A stretch of 64,000 nt of DNA, from positions 687,967,702 through 688,031,701 of the forward strand of contig OX422208.1 of NCBI GenBank assembly GCA_949130495.1, in the 5' to 3' direction. This document shows, piece after piece, positions 1 through 11,027 of this stretch. Below the pieces are notes generated by a model that was given only the letters and a program-made list of their open reading frames with translations, was not told the DNA's origin and made no database searches. Position 1 is the stretch's first letter; each line of letters begins with the position of its first letter. The position numbers and the translations under genes are program-made. This stretch comes from Sambucus nigra (lineage: Eukaryota; Streptophyta; Magnoliopsida; Dipsacales; Adoxaceae).

Positions 1-600
1 GACTTGAGATCGGGATGCCATCAGTTGCGTATCAGGGAGTAGGATGTCTCAAAGATTGCCTTCTTGACTAGATATGGTTCCTAGGAGTTCAGGGTTATGC
101 CTTTTGGCCTAACCAACTCCCCAACCATGTTTATGGACTTGACGAATGTGGTGTTAATAGAGTTACTGGACCAGTTCATCATTGTCTTTATTGATGACAT
201 TCTAGTTTACTCCTAGATCAAGGAGGAGTATGCCGAGCACCTGGGGCAGCTTTTATAGACACTACGTCAGCACGAGTTGTATGAAAAATATGAGAAGTGC
301 GGATTTTGGCTGAAGGAGGTTCAATTTTTGAGGCATATCCTTTCTGGCAGGGGGATATATGTTGATCTGGGGAAGGTATCAGCGGTGAGGGAGTGGGGAC
401 AGTCCACGACACCGACTGAGACATGTAGTTTCTTAGACCGAGCAAGATACTATAAGAGGTTTATTCGGGGGTTCTCGAAGATAGGGGGTCGTTTGACACA
501 TCTGAATCGCAAGGGATTGCCATTTATCTGGAGTGATGCCTTCTAGTTAGCTTTTGACGAGTTGAAAGATAAGTTGACCTCAGCACCACTGTTAGCATTA
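1..600 (+). pseudogene. Chromovirus reverse transcriptase fragment (Ty3/gypsy)
   Basis: C-terminal half of a Ty3/gypsy reverse transcriptase, cut at its 5' side by the window edge. Reading frame 1 shows the typical order: DLRSG-CHQLR at the start, MPFGLTNSP near 100-130, and the catalytic FIDDILVY at 187-210, with both aspartates kept. The segment LKEVQFL and a thumb region ending in FIWSDAF follow. In-frame stops lie at 40, 82, 214, 256 and 544; those at 256 and 544 stand where relatives have glutamine (CAG to TAG). The RT would copy element RNA into DNA in virus-like particles; this copy is dead. It continues directly into RNase H, so this is the tail of one pol polyprotein. The chromodomain further on places it among chromoviruses. 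Confidence 0.93.
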
Positions 601-1060
601 CACAGGTCGTGAGTGGAGTATCTAGTTTACACTAATGCGTCCTTACTAGAACTTGGGGCTATACTGCAGCAGGAGAGTCACTCCATAGCTTATGCTTCCA
701 ATAAGATTAAGCCTCACGAGAAGAATTACCCCACCCACGACTTGGAGTCAGCGACAGTCATATTTACACTTCGGATTTGGAGACATTATCTCCTAGGAAA
801 GAAATTTCGTTTATTCACAGACCACAAGTCATTACAGTACCTCTTCACGCAGAAGGAGCTGAATATGCATCAACGACGGTGGCTCGAGTTTGTGAAGGAT
901 TATCAGTTCGATATCCAACCCACCTAGGGAAGGCTAATGTAGTAGAAGATGCATTGAGACGCAGGCCAGTAGGTGAGGTGGACAAGGTGTGGAGAGAAAA
1001 GTGGAAGGAGTTAAGACACCAGGACGCAGTGGTCGATCATTCATGTCTGTGATGACAGTT
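601..1060 (+). pseudogene. Chromovirus RNase H fragment
   Basis: RNase H of the same pol, in frame 1. It would remove RNA from the RNA-DNA hybrid. Visible landmarks are YTNAS at 628-642, YPTHDLES near 727-750, and [10 protein letters not shown] at 814-843. The family normally has YTDAS; here the first catalytic aspartate is Asn (AAT at 634), so the site is lost even apart from stops. A stop at 610 precedes the domain. Near 919-925 the frame slips from 1 to 3, and the family's linker continues as [16 protein letters not shown]. The stretch to about 1060 is the usual RNase H-integrase tether and is poorly conserved. Confidence 0.92.
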
Positions 1061-1129
1061 ACGCCCTAGATCATTATGAGAGCTATACAGGCCCAGGCAG
1101 CAGACCCATTCTGTCAAGAGAAGATAGTA

Positions 1130-2280
1130 TGATTACTAACAGAGGGGGCCGAGTCTTATACAATTAGTTCAGACGGGGGCTTATGCTTTAATAGGAGATT
1201 AATTGTTCCTGAGGGCGAAGACTTCCGACACGAGATAATGACAGAGTCGCACGGTTCGCGATTCGCAATACATCCTGGTGGGGATAAGATGTACCAGGAT
1301 ATGAGGCGATAATACTGGTGGAGTGGGATAAAGAGGGATATTACTGAGTTTGTTTTGAAATGTGACACTTATCAGCTAGTTAAGGTGGACCATAAGAGAC
1401 TGGCATGACTTCTACAGCCATTAGAGGTTCTAATTTGGAAATGGGAGAGAATTTCCATAGACTTCATAACAGGGTTACCTATATCGCAGAGAGGTCACGA
1501 TTCCATATGGGTAATCATGGATCGGTTGACCAGGGTTGCCCATTTTCTGCCAGCCTAGATAGACTACACTACGGGACAGTATGCCCAAATCTTCATAGCT
1601 AAGATAGTGAGACTCCACGGGGTTCCTCTCAATATCATATCTGATAGGGAAAAAATATTTATGTCACAATATTGGGAGAGTTTTCAGGAAGCTATGGGAA
1701 CGGAGTTACGATTGAGTACAACCTATCACCCGTAGATAGATGGGCTGACCGAGTAGACGAATCAGATGTTATAGGACATGTTGCGTATGTGAATCCTCAA
1801 TTTTGGAAGTGGTTGGGAGTAGTATCTTCCACTGGTGGAGTTTTCCTATAATAACTCCTACCAGTTGACTATTGGTATGACACCATTTGAGGAATTTTAC
1901 GGTAGTCCTTGTTGTTCCCTAGCGTGTTAGCTAGAGGTGAGGGACAACAAGATACTTGGGCCGTAGGTGATTCAGGATACTTCGACGAGGATTGAGATGA
2001 TATGGATCCGTATTCGGGTTCCTCAGGACGGATAAAAGAGTTACGCCGATGCCAAGAGGTCCTTTCGAGAGTTCAATGTGGGGGACTAGGTGTTGCTAAG
2101 AGTGTCTCCTATGAAGGGGATTATGCATTTTGGGAAGAAGGGGAAGTTGGCGCCTAGATATGTGGGGCCATTACCTATCATCGAGCGGATTGTGACAGTT
2201 GCGTATAGACTTGGGTTACCGAAACACTTGCATAGGGTCCATGACGTGATCCATAGTTCCTCACTGAGGAGATATCTTTG
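1130..2280 (+). pseudogene. Chromovirus integrase (zinc domain, core, C-terminal part)
   Basis: Integrase of the same pol, mainly in frame 2. The N-terminal HHCC zinc domain lies at about 1240-1385: His before 'GSRFAIHPGG', a Cys at 1361, but the last Cys is Tyr (TAT at 1370). The core keeps the DDE triad: IDFITGLP near 1457-1480, ISDRE near 1640, and the Glu of LTE near 1751. Stops in the core at 1556, 1733, 1754 and 1772, and another at 2087; four of these are TAG where relatives have CAG. The stretch 1775-2060 has frame changes but still shows VEFSYNNSYQ. The C-terminal module (RVSPMKG, KLAPRYVGP, VAYRLGLP) runs at 2090-2260 before the chromodomain. The enzyme would insert element DNA into chromatin; this copy cannot. 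Confidence 0.92.
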
Positions 2281-2281
2281 A

Positions 2282-2520
2282 GATGATTTGGACCATACTC
2301 ACATTTCTTTAGAGGGTATTGATCTACAGCCTGATAGTTCCTATGAAGAGTGGTCGGTTGCTATCCTAGACCATAGCGAGAGGAAATTGAGGTCGAAGAT
2401 AGTACCGTTAGTGAGTATTCAGTGGCGGCATCATAATGCTGAGGAGTCTACCTGGGAGCACGAGGATGAGATGCACGAGCGTTATCCAGAGTTATTTTTT
2501 CTAGGTATATTTTATTTCTG
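2282..2520 (+). pseudogene. Chromodomain at integrase C-terminus
   Basis: The last part of pol, in the same frame as the integrase once the TGA at 2279-2281 (Arg CGA in relatives) is passed. It shows ILDHSERKLRSK, VSIQWRHHNAEESTWE and the closing HERYPELF, the hallmark of integrase-linked chromodomains. In the family this domain binds modified histone tails and steers insertion to heterochromatin. Its presence assigns the element to chromoviruses; the LTR that starts TGTAATAMCCC and is kilobases long fits the Tekay/Del group (inference). It ends about 20 bases before the polypurine tract. Confidence 0.93.
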
Positions 2521-2541
2521 AATTTCGGGACAAAATTCTGT

Positions 2542-2557
2542 TATTAGGGGGGAAGTA
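2542..2557 (+). other. Polypurine tract next to 3' LTR
   Basis: The run TTAGGGGGGAAGTA sits just after the chromodomain and directly before an LTR start (TGTAATAACCC at 2558). This is the expected plus-strand primer position. Confidence 0.85.
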
Positions 2558-3590
2558 TGTAATAACCCGTAATTTTATTGATTTCATTTAATGGGATTAA
2601 TTAAATTAAATGGGATAATTATTTGAAAATTAATTCGGATTTAAATACTAGTGAGATGAGAGTTGGTTTTTGATTATGATAATAATATTGAATATTACTG
2701 AGTGAATATGTTAATATACAATTAGTGAATTTATTAAAAATTGTCTCGAGTCATAAATACGACAATGCAAAAATTAAGTTGGGTCGCGCGTGTCAATCGA
2801 GGTCAGGAATCAATTTAAATGGATTTAAAAATAAATTATATTTATATCATCTGAATAGTCATTTCAAGTGCGCCAGCGTGTTCGGAAGGGTTAAGATAGT
2901 CAGAAAATACTAGACGGGGGTTTAGTTTGGGTCCCGGGGCATTTTTAGGCCAAATCGGCAACCCGGGAGGGTATTTTGTCATTTCTATTTTTAGGGAATA
3001 TTGACCCACGAAATTTATGCTTTATTTATCTGCCAATATTAGGGACATTATGTGTCAAAATCAATATGATGTGAAGACGGGAAGTGGTACAGACTAGTTA
3101 GTTAGCGGCATAACTTGGACGGGTTAAGGGTATATGTTAGGCATGCACATTAGTTGAGGGGTAAGGAACTCATGTGAGAGCACATAACTAACATGTATAT
3201 AATATTTACTTTTTAATGCAATTAAACACTTGCTATATTTTTAAACTGTTTTCACCTCGGGTTCTGACCCGTTTGCTTTCAAATCTATTTACTTGTAAAA
3301 CCTTTTTAGGTGCCCAGCGACAGGGACGCCAAGCATAGGATTTCCATTACTTTAACGTGTTTTAGCTGTTGTGGAAGTTACAGGATCTCAGTAGTAGACG
3401 CCTCCATATTCTGAATTTGATTCTATTCGGGGTTACTCATTTGTTATGGCATGTCACCCATTTTCCATTTAGAGATAGCATTCTCAGACTTTCAATTTCA
3501 TTTCAGTTTTGGATTTATTTATTCAGACTTTTGTATTGGGATTTATTCAGCATTTGGATTTTTCAGGGGAGTGTTACTCCAGACTCATTT
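2558..3590 (+). mobile_element. 3' LTR of chromovirus, truncated
   Basis: Starts TGTAATAACCCG right after the polypurine tract. Its first 450 bases match, in order, the LTR at 61750 (shared blocks around 'AAGTGCGCCAGCGTGT', 'GTCAGAAAA', 'GGGTTTAGTTTGGGTC'). From about 3080 it resembles the 3' part of the LTR at 56169 (block around 'GCACATTAGTTGAGGGGTAAG' and 'TAGGTGCCCAGCGACAGGGA'), so roughly 1.5-2 kb of the middle is missing. The 3' end is lost: near 3590 the sequence passes into minus-strand gag. No TG..CA end or duplication can be assigned. Confidence 0.8.
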
Positions 3591-4257
3591 TATTTATTTC
3601 AGGCCAAGCCATTCATGAACTTTGAATTTTTTTTCTCTCCTCGTTGCTCACCCCGTCTGGCACAAAGTTAGCCAGATAGGTGAACTCCTCCTTATAGTCA
3701 GCTACTGAATGATCACCCTGAACCATCTCACTAAATTTCTTTCTCATCAGGAGAAAAGTACTTATGGTCAAACCGCACTCCGAACTTGGTAATCGTCATC
3801 ATGTTCCTCTCCTCTGCGGTGGTAATTTACTCCCACCACTGTAAAGCTTCTCCCGTGAGACAGAAAGTAGCAAGCATCTACGTTTACGCCTCAGTCCACC
3901 CAATCATGCGCAGATGGTGATGAATGTTCTTCTTCGAATCACAAGCCTCCACCACGTCGGTACTACCCTGAAACTCGGGCAGATGGCCCTTCTGAAATGT
4001 CTCCTTGACTCGCTGCCAAGAAGGTGGCCCTGTCAGGGCCTAAACTGCTGGTTCTACTGGAGGCTCTGTCTGGGTCATAGAAAAATGGGATGCCATGTCC
4101 CTCATAGCTATCTCAACGGTCTGAGTCACTATCACTACCATCTGAGTAGTAAAAATCATATCGGGTGGGGTGGGGGTGGGGGTGGGGGTGGGGGTGGGGG
4201 TGGAGGTATATGTGGATACTGATGAGCTTTCCTCTCCTCATCCCTAGCCTCAGCCAT
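3560..4257 (-). pseudogene. Chromovirus gag, minus strand
   Basis: Retrotransposon gag read on the minus strand from an ATG at 4257. The N-terminus is MAEARDEERKAHQ followed by a run of about eleven prolines. Further on, LPEFQGSTDVVEA, a degenerate amphipathic helix region, then LATFCLTGEALQWWE (3830-3860) match the gag domain of chromoviruses, and FGVRFDHKYFSP and ADYKEEFTYLANFVP continue it to about 3620. There are stops after the proline run, after the WWE motif and elsewhere, and at least two frameshifts. The family protein forms the virus-like particle; this copy is truncated at the junction with the plus-strand LTR near 3590. It belongs to the element whose LTR lies at 4476-7504. Confidence 0.85.
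4163..4206 (+). repeat. GGGGGT repeat (G-rich), opposite the polyproline codons
   Basis: A tandem of GGGGGT units on the plus strand. On the minus strand it encodes the gag proline run (CCC CCA codons). Six or more runs of four to five G make it a candidate G-quadruplex. Confidence 0.9.
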
Positions 4258-4458
4258 CTTCGCTCGTTGTCTCCTCAATGACATCTAAAATCCGATCAAA
4301 TTTTATAAGTACACAGTTTATACAAAATCTAATTAAAGAAGTGTGATATCTTAAGCACGCAATGACAAAAACAACAGTCCTAAAATAGGGCTCTATATGG
4401 AAAGAACGAAACACTGAAATCGTAGTAAGCCACTCAGATACTATGGACACTATAACCT

Positions 4459-4475
4459 GATACTCTGATATCATC
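4459..4475 (-). other. Primer binding site, initiator-tRNA-Met type
   Basis: Minus strand reads GATATCAGAGTATC directly after the LTR end; the usual PBS of this group is TGGTATCAGAGC. Some bases have changed. Confidence 0.75.
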
Positions 4476-5679
4476 TGTGACACCCCGCCTAATTAAATAC
4501 GTGGTGATCAGTCTTAAATTAAATTACAATAGGTTTATCAGTTGGTTCATTCTTAGCATTAGTGTCGAAAGCGTTTTAATTACTAATCATCTAAGTGAAA
4601 TTAGACAGGGTTCAAATTTTATTGTTCATTAAGCCGATAAAATTGCTCATGTAAAAATACTAATTAAACATTCACAATATACTATAAATCAAACTATCTC
4701 ACAATATATAAAGAATAAAGTCTTGTCAAGTCAACAATCGGCTAAAATCCAAAGCTACTAAATAAAACCAATATAATCCAAAACTGAATATCTGAAATAA
4801 TGTCAATGGACAACATGTCCCAATAGAGAGTACTAAAACGAGATCCTACACTAGATCTGAATTAATGAATCATCTATGCAAAATCCTTCCAGCCTCCACA
4901 ATGCTGCAACTACGAGTCCCTAGACTGAATCCTCAAGTCTGGCGTCCCTATGACTGGACACCTAAAAGGGTCTTGAAAATACTTTAATAGCAAGAGTTAG
5001 TACTCAAAACATTTCAAAAATATTTACCAAGTGTTTATCACAGTAAGATGAGTTATTGATTACACATGTTAAGATTTGCGTACACTCTCTTGAGTTACCC
5101 CATCCCTTATCTATAGTGCACGCCTAACGTCCCGTACCTATTCCACCTAGTTGTACTACCCAAGCTAATTGGACTATAGTATTCAACTGAACTTATCTAC
5201 ACGACTAAGTTCCCATATCGCCCATATAGTATGTAATAGTAACCATATCTCATGACTTATATAGTTAGATAGCTTTTCACGCCTTGTTATCTTTAACCTT
5301 TTATAATAAAGTTTCCTTACTTAATTTACTTTTATATGTATTCACGGCATCTCATTATCTACTAATTCGTATAAGTAGATTCATTATATGGTATACATTT
5401 CACACACAATATATACTTATAAGATTATTCGTCAATATCATGTCGTCGTAACACACATTAAGGACCCTTGGTTCAAAATGGTTCATCGACACCAAGTAAA
5501 AGTATTGGTTCAGAATATCACCTCGACCCCATGTTTATTTCATGTACTAATTCGAAAAGCCACCTCAACCCCACTAATGGAATTTTATGTATATATATTG
5601 GTTCGGAACTCTCTCACCCGACCCCAATTTACTATTACCATATATTAGTTCGGAATCCTACCTCGGCCCTAATATAGGC

Positions 5680-5684
<5 letters not shown>

Positions 5685-5751
<67 letters not shown>
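5685..5751. repeat. TA microsatellite
   Basis: Uninterrupted TA dinucleotide run inside the LTR. Confidence 0.97.
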
Positions 5752-5756
<5 letters not shown>

Positions 5757-6220
5757 GTCTTCTCTCCACCTAAGTATCTTTATAATTCAGTAGGTATACA
5801 TGCAACCTAATAATAGTTCTCGTACATAATATTTTCTCATTAATATTCACCGTAATTATTAATTTACTATTTATCTCACTATTGCATTTTAATTGAGTAT
5901 CCACACAACTCTAGGGGTCCTAGTTACCCCCTCCATTCATTTCAATAGATAAACTATCTCAAACCTACTGATATTAATTTGGATTGACGTTAACTTCCCT
6001 CGTAACTCAAATTCGTAATCCCCGATACATGACCGATCGATTAATTTTCATCGGTCCATCTCTCCAAATCTTACACCCATGATTATAACGGACCCCCACT
6101 AAATACATATTGGTCTTAATTAAGACCCTACATAGGTATATTATTATCTCTAAGGTTCTTCTCAAACATCGACAATCGGTTAGAACTCAACCAATAAAAG
6201 AACCCAAAATCAGCCAGATT

Positions 6221-6297
6221 CGATCAATCGACCATTTGCATCGATCAATTGACTCCATCGATTAATCGACATTCATAGTTGATCGATCAATCGAGCA
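6221..6297. repeat. CGATCAAT palindrome cluster in LTR
   Basis: Four to five short units of the type CGATCAATCGA or CGATTAATCGA spaced by about 10 bases. Comparable clusters occur at 17624-17662, 46073-46112 and 62870-62939. Confidence 0.8.
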
Positions 6298-7679
6298 GTG
6301 ACAGACGCAATTCTTCTTCTTCATGAATTTTTCACCCTTTTCAATTATGCAACTCCCATGATAATACACCAAACTTACAATTAACGATCCTTAACCATTC
6401 CCACATACACTAGGATGACTACCAACGAATTTGACATTACAAATATTTACAATTTAGCCCAGAATAATTAAAATCTTCTAATTATTCCAGAACCCTAATA
6501 TAACATGCTATTCCCATATTTTCAATCATCAACCCAGATTTTAATTCGTACTAACAATCATGGTTCCTCTGATTTTCAATCCTCTACAGTTATAAATCTA
6601 ACTATACGTTATTTCTACCCAGACATGCAATTAATCAATTCTTTTTCTCCAAGAACATTCATCAAACTCAATTATATTCATAAATCCTACGCATGGATAT
6701 TATAACTTAAAATAATATGCAAATAACCACTTGCCTTGATTACAGTATGGTCTGATTTTGTGATTGTTAGAGGGTTGATTATCTTCTTCTCCTTTCATTC
6801 TTCCCAAGATGCTTGTGGTGGAAGAACACACTTCAATCTTCTCTAAATCTCTCTATTAGGCTTCACAACAGATCTCTCTTTATCTCCAATAATTTTTGTG
6901 AGTTTTTCTTTCCTCTGACCCTAGCCTCCAACTCTTATAATCAGATTTAGATTTTGTAATTTTGTAGGTCTACTCACCCCCAAATGCCAAAAGGCTAAAA
7001 CCCCACCGTGTTGTCCTAGTTTAGCCCAAAAATGCCCTGGTGCCCGACTTATACCCCTGGGTATACTATTTTGACTAATTTGACCCTTTAGGAATCGCCT
7101 GTGGCCTCTAAATTATAATTTGAGTCACTTAAAAATAATATTTCCTATCTCGTCCTCAATTTAGTCTACACGCAACACCCTGTTGAGATATAATCATGTA
7201 CGTCTATATCACTCGCTATATCATACAAATTAACTATCAATATTTATTATTCACACTTAGTAAATTTGAATGATAATATTAATCAGTGTCTATCTCTCGA
7301 TTAGTATTTAATAATCACAATTATTATTTAATCACTTAATAATCAGAATTATCATTCCATCGCTTTAAATTACTTCACTCGTGTAATTTAAATATTAAAT
7401 CACATTAAATTACTCCACTCACGTAATTTAACTTAAATTGTATTTTTCCTATTTAATTACTCAATTAATTAAATTCTAAATACACTGAGATATGGGTTAT
7501 TACAATTGTATCACATAATTATATATGAATACCAACACACTTAGAGAACCATATTGTGAAAAAATAAAGGTTGTCGATGTGGACAACCAAAGATCAATAC
7601 GAGCTAAATAGCAAATAATAAACGGAACCTATATATAATCAAGGAATAAGATGATAAATCTAAATCACAGCCTGGACAT

Positions 7680-9700
7680 ATTATATGAATCATAACTATA
7701 ATCACTTAAGGAGGAAAATGACCTCAAATGATTCTAAATGTCATTGACTTTGGTAATATCAATATTCAGGTTCCTAGTCCAACTACAATGTGAAAATGAG
7801 GTAGAAGACTAAAAAATGACTTTGGGAATACCCTTAGTTGCTTTTTTCTTAATATCCTTGCTAGAGGTGCCTTGCTTCTACTTTCCCTCTCGATGAAAAC
7901 TCGAACTACCATTATAACTCATTAAAGATGTGGAAGGTTGAAGCAAAACATAAAAATCTCTACGATGTCCTATGGTAATGGGTACACTAATAGGTTTTTT
8001 TTCTGCCAGAGTGATCAGGTTTCTATGTGCATGTTTCTTCATCTAATAACAAAACTCTTTCAAATTTCCATCTTTTCACAATAGGATCAAGTGAACTTCA
8101 ACTCCCAATCATTATTTATATATCTATTACTTAAAAGATAATTCTCTAAGGATGGTGAAAATACGAGTTGTGATGCGGGGCAATGACATGAGACATGACT
8201 ATAAGGAGACAAAGGAATCTAACTTAAAAGTTCAAATATTTTATTGTCTTTCGATGATCTTCCCCCTAAGAGAATCTTACCCAATTTATGAGACGTATCC
8301 TCCAAATCCACCTTCAAAGTAGAAGTAAATAGTAACTCGATCTCAAGCACAAAAAAATTGTTCACCAAGGCAAATAGGTATTTTTCACTCTCTTTCAAGG
8401 ATTTCCTCAAGTGTTAAATCTCAAAATGAAGGAAGAAATTATAACCAACCTCTATGATTAATGGTCCACTAAATATTAATTTATGAAAAATCACGTTTCT
8501 CTCATGACTCTCACTCACCAAAACCCTTTTTTCTTCAATGTTGTCTAGCATGGAGAGAGTTCTATGTTCCTCTTATAGAGTTTAATGGACCCCTCAAAAA
8601 GTTAAGAATGATCATTGATGATGTAAGAATTCACACCATTACCATCATCTGAAGAGGTATTAGTGGTAACATCAACATACAAGGGAGGAAAACAAAATTC
8701 CTCTAAATTATTTGAATTTTCAAAATTCCCCTGGGTAATTATTATTAGGAGTTTCGTAATCGGACTTCCAGTCATTATCAATAATAGTGGATTGATATAC
8801 ATTTTTATCATATTATTTGGAATAATATCCTTTTGTACCACATGTGTAACATGTGATGACATTTAGGGTATCTTACTTCTTCTCCCCACTTCTTTGACCA
8901 AATTTTAACCTTGGATGATTTGATTTTTCATTAACTTCGGTTGAAAACCATTTTTTCCAAGTCATGGAAAACTTAATAGAAAATAAGGTCATATCCTCTT
9001 CATCAAGATCAAAGGTATTTGGCGCAGTAACCTTTTGAGTCTTAGTTTTGAACTCTAAGTTATTCTCTTTTGTAGGTAATCTGAGACGATAATTTAAATT
9101 CGGATCACATGTTTGAACTGGTCCCACTAATTTATTCACTTTTATAGGTGTTTTAAACAGGGGTAGAAATTATCTAATGCCATCAACCTTGCCACAGTAC
9201 TTGGCAGGTAGGTATCTTAGAATTTTGTAAGCTATAATCTTCTCTTTCATGAACTTCCCCAGCGTAAACGTTAAATTAATAATGTCACTTAGTTGAACAT
9301 AGAATTTTTTGAAAGTTTCTTTGTTCTATATGGTAAGGAGATTGAAATGGGTGGTGAGGTGTTGAATATTTTCATGCTTCACGATGGATTTGGCTTCATA
9401 AATTGTTGGTAAAACTTCCCACGCCTCCTTTGACATAGAGCACATCGAAACAAATTTTCTAACATTTATGAAACTATAGATGTCATTTAAACTTTTTGTG
9501 TTCCATCCACCCTATTTGATGTTAGTCTCACCCCAACTATATTGTATTTTAGGGACTTGAGCACCATCAATAATGGTAATATGTGTCTTCTATCCATAAT
9601 TCCAAACTCGGTCATCCAATGACACCATATGTGGAACCACACAGATTTTCAAATAAGAATAATTTCTACCACCCTTTATCTCATAATATAAGGATCTACC
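7680..9700 (-). pseudogene. Copia (Sirevirus-like) gag, gag-only copy 1
   Basis: Degenerate gag on the minus strand. The UBN2-type core lies at 9160-9560: MSKEAWEVL, a helix region with LTTHFNLLTI, ETFKKFYVQLSDIIN and KILRYLPAKYCGKV. At 8873-9139 an ORF contains EEDMTLFSIKF, which corresponds to SEDMALFARKF in the better copy at 39592. A zinc-knuckle relic CYTCGTKGYYSK at about 8820-8850 has lost its His and last Cys (both Tyr). A coiled-coil-like part at 8219-8410 aligns with the same place in the 39592 copy (DLEDTSHKLGKILLG against DLECRSEKIDKILG). I see no protease, integrase or RT after it; the sequence runs into the chromovirus LTR at 7504. Confidence 0.75.
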
Positions 9701-9728
9701 CTAGGATTTTAATATTAAAATAGTGAGA

Positions 9729-9744
9729 CCCTCTATGATACCAA
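9729..9744 (-). other. Primer binding site of gag-only copia copy 1
   Basis: Minus strand reads TTGGTATCATAGAGGG, close to the initiator-tRNA-Met PBS, just upstream of the minus-strand copia gag. Confidence 0.7.
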
Positions 9745-11000
9745 ACAAGAGAGGAGCTCTCGATCGTAGCTACCCAATTAAAATCAAATTATCGGTTAAG
9801 TGATAGAAAATAATCAACGAGTTAAAATCATACAAAGGTTTGTGAAATAAAATTGGTTTATCCATATTATAATCTTAATAAAATTTTATCTTCAATTTAA
9901 GATAAGTGATTTTAATATGCAAAAAGATAAAGAAAATCACACAAAATCAGATATATGAGAAAAAACCCACTAACAAAAAACATATCGGGTCAAAATGAAC
10001 GAAAAATGTACTATAGTAGAGTATTAGAAATATAATACAGTGAATTACAATCAAGTAACGCATTGAACGACTATGAACTCTTCCCCACCATATTGTTTGA
10101 GGAGAGTGACAATAGCTAGAGAACGTTATAAAATCGTGACTAATTTTGGACTCATCCAATGTCTTCAAATCTCACGCCGCCAAAACATTCTCAAAAGTGA
10201 AAGAATGACTTTTTTCCAATTAAACATAACTAATGTACAACCGCTTACTACACCTAGGATGTTTGAAGGTATCCTATGGTTCAAAAGACATGGTGAAAAG
10301 ATTTCTCTTTAAAAACTCAAGTGTGTTTCTCCAGCTTACAAGAAGTCCATACTCAAGAACAAATAAGATTTAGAAAATGATTTTTCAAATCTTACTAGAC
10401 TATAATAGTTTTAATCTCAAGGATTCAATAATGAATAAAAAAGCTCAAAAATCACACAAGAGAAAAAAAATTATCTGAAATACTTATTTATTCTTTCTCT
10501 TAAAAATCAATATGGAATAAAAATTCTTATAAGAGTATGTATAGCACTTTTGTATGAAGAAAAATGGGTACACACTCAAGTGAAGAACTTATATTAGCTA
10601 AGAAACAATATCATGTATATCTCATGCACACCTTCACTGTAGTGAAACCATTCTTCACTAACAAAAAGGGTCAGTAACCAAATTCATTGTTCTTTCCAGG
10701 GAATTTTGAGCTATGGTTACCTTAAGTCACAACCAGCTAGATGGTTCATTCGGTGACATGAATCACCATTAATGAAGGTCATGAGTTAGGCCAGACTTTT
10801 ACATGGACTTAGTTTCGACATGTTAATGACCAGTGAACCATACATTCACTAAAGTAAAGTCTTGTTTCTACGTAGTGAACCTCCAACGAGTAAGGTCGCG
10901 AATGGAAATAGAAAATGCTATGTATTCTGATTTTAAAAAAATATAGAATTTCAACTTGTTTAACGAAGGGCATCCAAAATTATAAATACAAAAATGCATT
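9745..11000 (-). mobile_element. Probable 5' LTR of gag-only copia copy 1
   Basis: Non-coding AT-rich stretch upstream of the PBS, in the position of a 5' LTR. Its outer boundary is uncertain, near 10970-11027, where it abuts the plus-strand copia LTR. The part 10630-10890 holds repeated TTCACT/AGTGAA half sites (for example TTCACTGTAGTGAA at about 10633), a possible analogue of the palindrome cluster in the other copia LTRs. Confidence 0.5.
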
Positions 11001-11027
11001 GAAAACATAGTCTTTGTATAAGAAGAA

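Larger units (their letters stand above)
4476..7504 (-). mobile_element. 5' LTR of minus-strand chromovirus (3.0 kb)
   Basis: On the minus strand this begins TGTAATAACCCA at 7504 and ends GGCGGGGTGTCACA at 4476, followed by a PBS and gag. Its 3029 bases are AT-rich and hold no convincing gene. Within it are a long TA microsatellite (5685-5751) and a cluster of CGATCAAT-type palindromes (6221-6297). The stretch 7000-7100 (minus strand) resembles the region of the LTRs at 2558 and 61750 around 'CATTTTTGG'. No matching 3' LTR or target duplication remains in the window. Confidence 0.85.

Noticed and set aside
3369..3671. Plus-strand ORF of 100 residues
   Set aside because: Spans the LTR end and the antisense of gag; hydrophobic from T-rich sequence only.
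5587..5793. ORF with an IYIY repeat
   Set aside because: Translation of the TA microsatellite within an LTR.
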